From the NCBI GenBank assembly GCA_965116945.1, contig OZ220734.1, positions 1,674,001-1,738,000 of the forward strand: DNA of 64,000 bases, in the 5' to 3' direction. Every line of letters starts with the position of its first letter. Position 1 is the first letter of the stretch. This document shows, piece by piece, positions 43,710 through 51,418 of the stretch. The notes beneath the pieces were generated by a model that had not been told where the DNA came from, did no database searches, and saw nothing but the letters and a program-made list of their open reading frames with translations. Source of the DNA: Plut-88900 sp965116945 (GTDB lineage Bacteria > Chloroflexota > Dehalococcoidia > Plut-88900). The position numbers and the translations under genes were made by a program.

Positions 43710-44060
43710 CAGGGGGCGGGAGGCCCGCCTAGTTCAGCCCTGTATTCCTGTTGTTACGTGGCAGACAAGCGAGGAGACCTCGCCAAAGGGCATCTCTACC
43801 ACCAGTTTTCAGTTTTGGCTCGACCACTCGGAGGGGTGGGGAACACGTTTTCTCGATGCCGTCGCTGGGTTTATGGGAATCTCCGAAGGGAACGACGGGG
43901 GAGATGTTTCCAAGGGCTTAACGGCCCGAGGGTTTTGGCCCGGCATATGCGGGGCACATATGGGCAAAGGTCCCGTGCAAGGGACCTGCCACCTAATATT
44001 GTGGACCTTCCATCGCCTGGATGGTCAGGGAAGGGGCACGGGACCCGGTGGGGTCGGGTG
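43710..44060. ncRNA. Possible structured RNA, unidentified
   Basis: Perfect short hairpins follow one another: GGCGGG/CCCGCC (43715-43729), GCGAGG-AGA-CCTCGC (43769-43783), CATATG/CATATG (43944-43962), GGTCCC/GGGACC (43969-43986) and CCATC/GATGG (44010-44024). No conserved protein frame overlaps them. The strand is undetermined and I could not match the segment to a known RNA family. Confidence 0.3.
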
Positions 44061-44351
44061 GGCTTCCCTGGGTAATTGGTTCCTCCTTGAAATATGTGAG
44101 TTTATGTTCGAACGGTGCGGAGAATAGTACGGGTGTTCAGGCATAGTCAAGGGGCAAATGTCCCACTTTTGGGGGTGAGGATTAGGAGAATCAGGGGGGT
44201 GACCGGTGTCAATGCTGCGGATGATGGAGTGTGAGTGGCGCACAGGGCACCCACGAGGGGCACCACTACAGGGGAGGAAAGAGGAGAAGAGTAGAGGCAG
44301 AGATTGGCGTAGAAATGCCAACGTTTGCCTCTAGCTTGGTACTGGTGGGAA

Positions 44352-44385
44352 GGGATGGATTCCGGCTCGGGGGCCGGAATGACGG
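44352..44385. repeat. Dispersed palindromic repeat, GGATGGATTCC type (copy 3)
   Basis: GGGATGGATTCCGGCTCGGG then GGCCGGAATGACGG; arms ATTCCGGC/GCCGGAAT are perfect. Confidence 0.65.
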
Positions 44386-44394
44386 AGGAGAGAG

Positions 44395-44428
44395 GGGATG
44401 GAATCCCAATCGGAGTCGGGAATGACGG
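44395..44428. repeat. Dispersed palindromic repeat, GGATGGATTCC type (copy 4)
   Basis: GGGATGGAATCCCAATCGGA then GTCGGGAATGACGG, about 10 bp after copy 3; the left arm carries changes that weaken the stem. Confidence 0.6.
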
Positions 44429-44576
44429 GGAGGGGATGGGTGGGTGTGGTGTTGCCTGTGGATACTAGTGAGGGCAGTCGGTAAATGCGGCGTGTGAGTT
44501 AAACTTTAGTTGGGACCTGACCACCTACGCTTAAGATCTGTGTAAGGTGGCATCCGGGCTTACCGGTCTCGCACTT

Positions 44577-44921
44577 ATGACTGACACATCGAAAGAAATC
44601 GAATCCCAGACCGTGGTGACCGTCTATCCGATGACCGGGCGGCAGCTCTTTTTCAATGTGCCCCACTCTTTCTGCGAGGAGTGCGATCTGACGGTCCGAC
44701 TCGTCAAGCGGGTTGCGGCGGACCTTCCGCACGTGGAAGTGCGCATCAAACCCTGGTTCAACAATCTGTTTGATTCTCTGCGCCGAGGGGGTTGGCATCC
44801 CCCGGTGGTGACCGTTAACGGGAAGATAAGCAGCCAGGGGGTGGTCCCCAACGAGGACGGCCTCCGCCAGGCGTTGATGCGCAACAACGGTAATGATGTC
44901 ACCGGCGCCGCGGATGCATGA
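44577..44921 (+). CDS. Thioredoxin/glutaredoxin-like protein (CEEC motif)
   Basis: Protein of 114 residues. FNVPHSFCEECDLTVRLVKR carries a CxxC redox pair at the start of a helix, and GGWHPPVVTVNGKISSQGVV supplies the cis-Pro loop (PP-VVTVNG) typical of thioredoxin-fold proteins. An N-terminal strand, QTVVTVYPMTGRQLFF, precedes. The start is taken at ATG 44577 (a GTG at 44547 is possible); no strong ribosome site is visible. Its end overlaps the acyltransferase start, suggesting coupling. Confidence 0.72.
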   Translation: MTDTSKEIESQTVVTVYPMTGRQLFFNVPHSFCEECDLTVRLVKRVAADLPHVEVRIKPWFNNLFDSLRRGGWHPPVVTVNGKISSQGVVPNEDGLRQALMRNNGNDVTGAADA

Positions 44922-45825
44922 TCAATCGGTCTCAAGTTCTGCTGCGAGGTATTCTTATAGGCTCCTCGGCGGCCTATTTGCCGTCAACTCATTCAGTGAA
45001 TGGCCCAGGGGCTGGGTCGCCGTCATTGTTTTGCTTGGACCGGGAAGGCTTGTCCTTCGCCTGGCATCGATGCTGCTGGATAAGAGAATCATCGGTGGCC
45101 GGGCGGCGTGTCGGACGGCGGAGCGATTGTGGGCCTGGTCTGCGGCCCGACTCCTCGGATTGCGGATACGGGTTGAAGGACTTGAGCACATCGATCCGAA
45201 GGAGCGGTACGTGGTGGTGTCGCTTCACGAGGGATTCGCCGATGCTCTTGCCCTTTACAATCTGCCGCTCAAACTCACCGCCGTGGCCCGCGATGAACTG
45301 ATGGACTTCCCGATGCTCGGGGGCCACCTGAGACGAGGTCAACATATTTTCGTCCGGCCCGAGCGCCCGATGGAAGCTATGCGCAGCCTGTTTCGGGAGG
45401 CACGCACTGCAATCGAGGCAGGGGACAGCATCCTCATTTTTCCACAGGGCTCGATACTGGGCATTGAGCTGGCTTTTCAACCCGGGGCATTCTGCCTTGC
45501 GAAGCGACTCGGGAGGCCGGTGCTTCCTGTCGTGGTCACGGGCGGGCACCGGGTCTGGGAGCACCCATTTTCACCCATTCTTCGCACTAACCAAGAGATG
45601 AGTGTAAAGGTCCTTCCACCGGTGCATCCTCAAGAGGCCGTCTCTCGCAGTGAAGAGATTGAGCTCGGGATGAGGCAGGCTGCCCTGGAGAGCGAGATTC
45701 CTCCTCGACACTTTGATCCCAATCTTGATGGCTATTGGGACGGCTATCGGTATGAGATAGCTCCGGCATACGCCGAACTTGCACGGCGGGTTGCGAGGCA
45801 TCGGGCATTGCGATCTAGTGAGTAA
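44914..45825 (+). CDS. PlsC-like 1-acyl-glycerol-3-phosphate acyltransferase family protein
   Basis: Membrane-associated acyltransferase of 303 residues. The catalytic HX4D is VVSLHEGFADALALYN (His-Glu-Gly-Phe-Ala-Asp), and the FPEGT block appears as ILIFPQGSILGIELAFQPGA, with Gln for Glu and no Arg. These changes suggest a substrate other than glycerol 3-phosphate. LPVVVTGGHRVWEHPFSP follows. A hydrophobic N-terminal helix (about residues 32-54) would anchor it. It overlaps the thioredoxin-like gene by 8 bp. Confidence 0.8.
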   Translation: MHDQSVSSSAARYSYRLLGGLFAVNSFSEWPRGWVAVIVLLGPGRLVLRLASMLLDKRIIGGRAACRTAERLWAWSAARLLGLRIRVEGLEHIDPKERYVVVSLHEGFADALALYNLPLKLTAVARDELMDFPMLGGHLRRGQHIFVRPERPMEAMRSLFREARTAIEAGDSILIFPQGSILGIELAFQPGAFCLAKRLGRPVLPVVVTGGHRVWEHPFSPILRTNQEMSVKVLPPVHPQEAVSRSEEIELGMRQAALESEIPPRHFDPNLDGYWDGYRYEIAPAYAELARRVARHRALRSSE

Positions 45826-45849
45826 TTGAGGCGGTTGGCTGGGGGGAGG

Positions 45850-46809
45850 TCAGGCGGCCGAAAAGAAGTTGCGTGGGTTGTAGACCATAATCTGGTCAAT
45901 GGCGTCCTGGGAAACTCCCATTTCTCGCAGTAAGGGAATTACATGCCGGTGTATGAAAAGATAACCGTCGGCATTGCGGGCCTCGCGCCGGGCGACTTCA
46001 TCCTCGCTGGGTCGGGAGATGGGGATGGACCAGTCGTGGCTGAGCATTATCTTGTGGCCGTAACCGGCCTCGATCAGGCGGACGGCGGTGCGGGTGCGAT
46101 CGCGCCAGTCCGGGGTGTCGGTGCCTTCGGAGGCCCAGCCGGGATATCGGTCCAGGCCTATCCAGGCGCCCTTTTGAAGGAGCTCGATGAGGTAGGACAC
46201 GTTCGTGGTGTCGTTGCTGTGGCCGACGTAGACGCGGTTGAGGTCTACCCCTTCCTCTTCGAAGATGACGGCCTGCTGGAGGCCGACCCTCTCGGGGGCC
46301 CAGGTGTGGGTTGAAATGGGGACGCCGGTGGCCTTGTGGGCCCGGGCGGCGGCGCGAAGAATGATCTCGCCCTGGGGAGTGACGCCTCCCTTGTCGTTGG
46401 CTACCTTGATGACGCCGGCCTTGATGTCCGTGCCTTCGATGCCCTGCTCAATTTCACGGATGTAGAGGGCGGCGATGGAGTCGGGGGAAGCTTCCCAGAA
46501 AACGCGGGGGATATCACGCCAGGTGCCGGTGGCGGCGATGATGTTCACTCCCGAGTCCCGGGACACGTCTTCCAGCATGCGGATGTCGCGGCCGAGGTCT
46601 ATGGTGGTGACATCAATGATGGTATCGACGCCTTCAGCTTTGGCGGCTGAGAGGTCTCGGATGCCACGCTCAATGATCGGGTCGCGGGGGATGAACTCGG
46701 GGTAGATCTGCTGGATACCGGCGGAGGAAACGAGGACATGCTCATGGGATAGGGTGAATCCCATGTCGGCGGTGTCCATTGGGCCGAGGACGGAGTTGAT
46801 GGTTGGCAT
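45850..46809 (-). CDS. Phosphotriesterase/lactonase-family metallohydrolase
   Basis: TIM-barrel binuclear metal hydrolase of 319 residues. Metal ligands: His-x-His in GFTLSHEHVLVS, the carboxylated-Lys site in IKAGVIKVANDKGGVT, His in VPISTHTWAPERVG, His in YVGHSNDTTNVSY and Asp in ILSHDWSIP. The family includes phosphotriesterase and phosphotriesterase-like lactonases; most environmental members are lactonases. No ribosome site stronger than GGGAGG (near 46830) is seen. Cytosolic. Confidence 0.88.
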   Translation of the reverse strand: MPTINSVLGPMDTADMGFTLSHEHVLVSSAGIQQIYPEFIPRDPIIERGIRDLSAAKAEGVDTIIDVTTIDLGRDIRMLEDVSRDSGVNIIAATGTWRDIPRVFWEASPDSIAALYIREIEQGIEGTDIKAGVIKVANDKGGVTPQGEIILRAAARAHKATGVPISTHTWAPERVGLQQAVIFEEEGVDLNRVYVGHSNDTTNVSYLIELLQKGAWIGLDRYPGWASEGTDTPDWRDRTRTAVRLIEAGYGHKIMLSHDWSIPISRPSEDEVARREARNADGYLFIHRHVIPLLREMGVSQDAIDQIMVYNPRNFFSAA

Positions 46810-46983
46810 GGTGTTGTGCTGGGATGTATTCCCAACCTCCCTTATGGAGCTTCCTCTGATTGTATATTACCCCAAGTTCTTCGCGGGGCTTTGGAATTGT
46901 GGATGCCAGGTAATTCGCTGACAGGATTACAGGGAAGAGGGGTTGCATTTCTAGCATCGGAGGGGAACCCTCACCCCCTTGAT

Positions 46984-47018
46984 CCCCCTCTCCCTTAGGG
47001 CCTATAAGGGAGAGGGGG
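46984..47018. repeat. Intergenic palindrome, CCCCCTCTCCCTTA type
   Basis: CCCCCTCTCCCTTA and TAAGGGAGAGGGGG flank GGGCCTA; the upstream text (CCTCACCCCCTTGATC) resembles the sequence around 60563-60597 (CCCTCACCCTATTCCCC..), so this is probably another dispersed repeat. Confidence 0.55.
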
Positions 47019-47028
47019 AAAGAAGAAC

Positions 47029-47068
47029 AGAGGGCCACGCCTGCGCTTTAGCGCAGGCGTGGCCCTCT
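47029..47068 (-). terminator. Terminator of the SelA-fold gene
   Basis: An 18-bp perfect stem AGAGGGCCACGCCTGCGC/GCGCAGGCGTGGCCCTCT with a TTTA loop. On the minus strand it is followed by GTTCTTCTTTCC. It lies 83 bp after the stop of the minus-strand gene at 47152. Confidence 0.75.
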
Positions 47069-47151
47069 AGTCCAGTACTGGGGGGAAGGAGATATGACCC
47101 TCCCTGAATTGCTCGGGAGGCCTCGGAATTGCAGTTGGACAAGAATTGTTT

Positions 47152-48273
47152 TTAGCGGATGAGGACTTGGCGTAGTCCTTGTGCTACGAGTTGTTCTTCG
47201 CCGGGGTTGAGGGTGATGACGGCGACGGATAGGGCGTCGCCGTCGGGCCTTGTCCAGATGGATGGTTCGAGGGCTTTGAGGGCATCGGAGGCTTCGTCAA
47301 CGGTCAAGCCGAGGGCATCTTCGTCGAGGATTACGCGAAGCTGCATCCAGGGGATCTGGCCGAACCAGCCCTGCTGCAGGGTGACATTGGGGATTTCTCC
47401 CAGGAGCTCGACCAAAACCTGGAAGCGAAGTTCCTGGTCGCGGATGCGCTCGTCGTGGTCCAGGGTGAACCACTCACGCATGGCGGCGACGGCGGCGACG
47501 GTTTCTCCGCGGTCGACCTTGTAGCCCCGGCCGAAGGCGCGGTTGTCCTCCAGTTCAAAGGCGGTAAAGCCGTGGAGTCGGGCGGAGTCCACGAGTTCCT
47601 TCTTGCCTACCATAAAGCCGACGGAGTTGGGGCCTCCCATGTACTTGAGGCTGAAGCAGATGGAGTCGGCGCCGCAGGCGGCGATGTCTTTCATGCGCTG
47701 GACGGGATAGACCTGGAAGGCGGCATCGACAATGACGGTTATGTCTCGGGAGTGGGCTATGGATATGACGTCGGCGAGGGAGACAGTCCCTTCTTCGCCG
47801 TCCATGTGAGCCGGATACAGGACTCCGACCGTCCGAGGCCCGATGGATTCCTCAAACTGGGAGCGGGTGACCCCGTTTTCATCGCCGACCTCAACGAGCT
47901 TGCCGCCGGGGACCTGGATGGAGCGGTCGTAGTGGTAGCGGTGCCGATTCTGGATGAGGAACTGGTCTCGAAGGCCGGTGGTGTCGGGGAGCTGAGCGAT
48001 GAGGTTGGGGTCGGGGCCGGTCATTGCGGCGGCGGCGCTGAGGGCCAGGGCGGCAAAGCAGCCGGCCGTAACGAAGGCGGACTCGGCACCTAGGTCGGCG
48101 GCGATGGCCTCACCGGCCCGGGTCACGACCTCGTCCATGCCGGCGAAGGACCGGCTGGCATGATCCATGGCCTCCTGGACCCTAGGGCTCAGTACTGCGC
48201 CGCCGACCACGGTGGCGGTGCCGACGGCGTTGACGATGCGGCGGATGCCGAGCTCGGAATATATGTCTGACAT
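47152..48273 (-). CDS. SelA-superfamily PLP enzyme (not a confirmed SelA)
   Basis: PLP enzyme of 373 residues. MSDIYSELGIRRIVNAVGTA and SRSFAGMDEVVTRAGEAIAA are typical of the L-seryl-tRNA(Sec) selenium transferase superfamily (with D-glucosaminate-6-phosphate ammonia lyase). The PLP lysine is Lys210 in SLKYMGGPNSVGFMVGKKE. It lacks the N-terminal tRNA-binding domain and length (about 460) of true SelA, so it is probably a lyase or racemase-like relative. The start is ATG 48273, 8 bp after GGAGC; it lies between hydrolase genes, which suits a catabolic role. Confidence 0.8.
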   Translation of the reverse strand: MSDIYSELGIRRIVNAVGTATVVGGAVLSPRVQEAMDHASRSFAGMDEVVTRAGEAIAADLGAESAFVTAGCFAALALSAAAAMTGPDPNLIAQLPDTTGLRDQFLIQNRHRYHYDRSIQVPGGKLVEVGDENGVTRSQFEESIGPRTVGVLYPAHMDGEEGTVSLADVISIAHSRDITVIVDAAFQVYPVQRMKDIAACGADSICFSLKYMGGPNSVGFMVGKKELVDSARLHGFTAFELEDNRAFGRGYKVDRGETVAAVAAMREWFTLDHDERIRDQELRFQVLVELLGEIPNVTLQQGWFGQIPWMQLRVILDEDALGLTVDEASDALKALEPSIWTRPDGDALSVAVITLNPGEEQLVAQGLRQVLIR

Positions 48274-48301
48274 TGGTTGAAGCTCCGTGATGGGGTAGGG
48301 G

Positions 48302-49435
48302 CTAGTTGAGGCTGATTCCGTAGAGGCGGGCGGCGTTGCGGCCCACGATCTTTTCCTTGTCTTCCTGGGAGATCCCGGAGAAGGTGCGCTCGATGACATC
48401 TCGGGAGTGGGGGAAGGTGCCTTCGTCGTGGGGGTAGTCGCTGCCCCACATCAGACCGTCCACGCCGGTGTAATCGAGGTTGTTGAGGCCTATGGGGTCG
48501 TCGCCGAAGGTGATGAAGCCGTTGGTCTTGAAATATTCGCTGGGCATCCTGTCGAGGTTGGGGTACTGCCACATGTGCCGAGCCTTGTAGACGTCGTCCA
48601 TGGCGTAGAGGGCCCAGGCAAGCCACCCGATGCCGCATTCGACGAGGACGATGCGGAGGTCGGGGTAGCGGTCGAAGACTCCGGCGGCGGTGAGGGCGGT
48701 GAGGGGGGCCATGGCCTCGGCCATGCCGAGCACCATCCCGACGAGGTCCCTGCCGTGGGTCTCCTCCTTGGTGAGATACCTGCGAGATTTTTCATCGGGG
48801 ACGGAGTCGGAGGTGGTGAAGACGTGGAAGCTCAGGGGCAGGCCCAGCTCTGCCACGGTGGCCCAGAGAGGTTCGTAAACGGGGAGGTTGTAGGGGGTGG
48901 CGGCGTAGTTGACCGGGACGGAGAGGGACCGGTAACCCTTGGCGGCGATGCGCTTTACCTCGGTGACGGCGGCGTCCACGTCAATTACGGGGATGGTGGC
49001 AGAGGGGATGCAGATATCTGAGTGGGAGGAGAAAACGTCCCAGTAGAAATCGTTATAGAGGGAGCATACGGCGAGCTGATAGCGGGGTTCGGGGGAGGAG
49101 AAGGCTTCGAATATGCCGTTGGGATAGATAACCTCGGCGGATACGCCGTCCTCCACCTGGTCCTTCAGCCGGAGGTCTACGTCCGTACCCCATTCGCGGT
49201 TGACCCCCACGCCCACGTCCTCGCCGCCCCGGAACTCCTTGCGGAGGTCGGTCTCGTTGAGGGGGTTTGGGGTGTCGAGGAGGATGGGGTGCTGTCCGTC
49301 GAGGACCTGGTACCTGCGCCCGTCCACGACCTCGATGTGGGGTTTACGGTGTCGGAGGTCTTCGGGGAGCTTTTCGTAGATGGCGCCCGGCTCTTCTGCG
49401 TGGGAATCTGCGGAAATAACCTTGTAATCTGCCAT
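48302..49435 (-). CDS. Amidohydrolase-2 family metal-dependent hydrolase
   Basis: TIM-barrel hydrolase of 377 residues (ACMSD/decarboxylase group). The first metal motif is VISADSHAEEPGAIYE (D-x-H type), GLPLSFHVFTTSDSVPDEKS gives a His, and LMWGSDYPHDEGTFPHSRD holds the closing Asp. Members hydrolyse or decarboxylate aromatic acids. The start is ATG 49435, with GGAGGGAGG before it; the longer frame to 49624 would run into the divergent antiporter gene. It is in tandem with the SelA-fold gene (28 bp gap). Confidence 0.88.
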   Translation of the reverse strand: MADYKVISADSHAEEPGAIYEKLPEDLRHRKPHIEVVDGRRYQVLDGQHPILLDTPNPLNETDLRKEFRGGEDVGVGVNREWGTDVDLRLKDQVEDGVSAEVIYPNGIFEAFSSPEPRYQLAVCSLYNDFYWDVFSSHSDICIPSATIPVIDVDAAVTEVKRIAAKGYRSLSVPVNYAATPYNLPVYEPLWATVAELGLPLSFHVFTTSDSVPDEKSRRYLTKEETHGRDLVGMVLGMAEAMAPLTALTAAGVFDRYPDLRIVLVECGIGWLAWALYAMDDVYKARHMWQYPNLDRMPSEYFKTNGFITFGDDPIGLNNLDYTGVDGLMWGSDYPHDEGTFPHSRDVIERTFSGISQEDKEKIVGRNAARLYGISLN

Positions 49436-49533
49436 GGGTGACCTCCCTCCGCGGGCGATGGCCGGATGCAGGTGATTATAGAGGATTTGCAGGTTTGATA
49501 AAGGGTGCGATGATATAGAAACATCGGAGAGCC

Positions 49534-51405
49534 ATGGAACAGCTGCTGGGAATAATACTGCCGCTTGGCGCGGTGGCGGATGAATCAACGCCTGAGCACT
49601 TTGCACTGCTGCGCGATTTCGCAATCGTGATGGCGGTGGGGGGCGGGGCTGTAGTGCTGTTTCGAGTATTCAGGCAGCCTCCAATACTTGGGTACCTGTT
49701 GGGTGGGCTGCTCATCGGCCCATATACGTTGCCCAGCCCTCCCGTCGAAAACATCGAGCTGATCACAGCACTGGCAGATCTGGGGCTGATAATTCTGCTG
49801 TTTTCGCTGGGGCTGGACCTGGGGTGGAAGAGGTTGAGGACGGTCGGGTTTCGGGTGGTAGTAATAGGGGTCCTGGAGATCACGTTGATGATGTCGCTGG
49901 GGTATGAGGTAGGAACACTGCTGGGTTGGACGGGCACCGAGTCGATCTTCCTGGGCGCAGCCCTTTCGATTTCCAGCACAGCAATCTTATACAAGATGTT
50001 GAGGGATGCGGGACAACTGCACCATATTCGGGGCCGGATCATTGTGGGGATCCTGGTGATTGAGGATGTTGCGGCGGTTGTGCTTCTCACGGTGCTTTCC
50101 GGTGTGGCGACGACAGGTGCGGTGGAGCCTGTTGCCGTGGGGTCACTAGTCCTAAAGTTAGTGATTTTCGGATTTGCGGCGCTGGGGATAGGTGCGTTGG
50201 TGGCGCCCGGGGTGGTCAAATTCATATCCAGGTATAAGTCGGACGAAATAATGTTATTGGCTACCCTCGCCATGTGCTTCGGGCTGGCGCTGATTGCACA
50301 GGAGCTTGATGTATCACCGGCGGCGGGCGCTTTCCTGGTGGGGGCGGTGCTGGGGGACACCAAACAGTCGGAGGCGCTGGTGAGGCTCGTGTCCCCTGTG
50401 AAAGACTTTTTTGCCGCACTATTTTTCATATCGATAGGGATGCTCGTAAATCTCTCGGATATGACGGACCACATATGGCCCGCGCTAATAGTTTCGGCGG
50501 TGTTCATCGGAGGGAAATTCATTGCGGACACAATAGCGACGTTTGCGACCGGTGAGGACGGGAGAACAGCGATCAGGGTCGGGACTGGGATGACGCAAAT
50601 AGGGGAATTCTCCCTCGCCATGGTAAGTGTGGGGGCGCTTCATGGGGCGGTGGGTCCGTTCCTGTATCCAGTATTTGCCGTAGCAACAGGGATAACGTCA
50701 CTGTTCTATCCTTTCATATTCCGGAGCGCGGACCCTCTGACAAACCTTCTGGAGAGATGGTCTCCGAAGGTTGTGCGGCAGTACATGGGCCACATAACGG
50801 TGTGGATCAGGACAACTCGGGGTCTGCTGAAGCTGAGGAGCGAGGAGGCAATCAGGGTGCAACATCACACCCGTCTGACCGTGATGAACGTAGGCGTGAT
50901 CATTCTTCTGCTTTTTTTGGGAAACGTCGCGGTACGTTTCCATGAGGACATCGCCGAGCTTATTCATATAAGCCAAGATTGGGTAGGTCTGATCATAGGT
51001 GGAACTGTCCTGGCACTGGCGCTTCCGGCATCGATCGGAACTTGGCGGTCGTTGAGGAACCTCACGGGCGAAGTTGGCAACTACATAAACAACAGCATTG
51101 CGCGGCGGATGCCAGGGGCGGGGGTGCCTCCGAGCAGCGTATACCGTAGAGGTTTCGCAATGATCATGCGCGACGGCCTCCTGCTGATACTGATGATAGT
51201 GTTATTCATCTGGAGCCTTCCCCTACTGTCGCATTTGCTGTTTCTCGGTAACATTGCCACGCCGGTGACGCTGGGGGTGTTGGGGCTAGTCTCAATAGCG
51301 GCGCTGTACGTATCCAGGAAGATTTACCTGGTACTCGCCCGAGGGTTGATCAGAACGTTCCTGCCGGACATAGAGGAGGAAGAGGAACGAGAGCAGGAGT
51401 CCTAG
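49534..51405 (+). CDS. CPA2-family cation:proton antiporter (KefB-like)
   Basis: Membrane protein of 623 residues with about 12 TM helices in the Na+/H+ exchanger domain and a further membrane segment near the C-terminus (about 450-600). Typical segments: FRQPPILGYLLGGLLIGPYT, GLIILLFSLGLDLGWKRLRT, LGAALSISSTAILYKMLRDA and IVGILVIEDVAAVVLL (ED-pair for ion binding). No TrkA_N domain is attached, unlike KefB/KefC, so regulation would need a separate RCK protein. It exports K+ or Na+ in exchange for protons. Confidence 0.87.
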   Translation: MEQLLGIILPLGAVADESTPEHFALLRDFAIVMAVGGGAVVLFRVFRQPPILGYLLGGLLIGPYTLPSPPVENIELITALADLGLIILLFSLGLDLGWKRLRTVGFRVVVIGVLEITLMMSLGYEVGTLLGWTGTESIFLGAALSISSTAILYKMLRDAGQLHHIRGRIIVGILVIEDVAAVVLLTVLSGVATTGAVEPVAVGSLVLKLVIFGFAALGIGALVAPGVVKFISRYKSDEIMLLATLAMCFGLALIAQELDVSPAAGAFLVGAVLGDTKQSEALVRLVSPVKDFFAALFFISIGMLVNLSDMTDHIWPALIVSAVFIGGKFIADTIATFATGEDGRTAIRVGTGMTQIGEFSLAMVSVGALHGAVGPFLYPVFAVATGITSLFYPFIFRSADPLTNLLERWSPKVVRQYMGHITVWIRTTRGLLKLRSEEAIRVQHHTRLTVMNVGVIILLLFLGNVAVRFHEDIAELIHISQDWVGLIIGGTVLALALPASIGTWRSLRNLTGEVGNYINNSIARRMPGAGVPPSSVYRRGFAMIMRDGLLLILMIVLFIWSLPLLSHLLFLGNIATPVTLGVLGLVSIAALYVSRKIYLVLARGLIRTFLPDIEEEEEREQES

Positions 51406-51418
51406 CTTCCGAGCTGTC

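Larger units (their letters stand above)
43328..44546. other. 1.2-kb gene-poor stretch with repeats and hairpins
   Basis: No open frame here gives a recognisable protein or has a good ribosome site. The stretch holds five copies of short dispersed palindromes (at 43495, 43543, 43588, 44352 and 44395) and between them (about 43710-44060) a row of perfect short hairpins that could be a structured RNA. Confidence 0.55.

Noticed and set aside
43769..43783. Reading the GCGAGGAGACCTCGC stem as a cobalamin riboswitch
   Set aside because: The other conserved parts of the B12 aptamer are missing on both strands.
43662..44127. Overlapping plus-strand open frames in the gene-poor stretch
   Set aside because: No ribosome site, no known motif, and they cross the hairpins.
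47152..48273. Calling the SelA-fold gene selA
   Set aside because: It is too short and lacks the N-terminal tRNA-binding domain; neighbours are catabolic.
49436..49624. N-terminal extension of the amidohydrolase gene
   Set aside because: It would overlap the divergent antiporter gene; a clear ribosome site supports the ATG at 49435.
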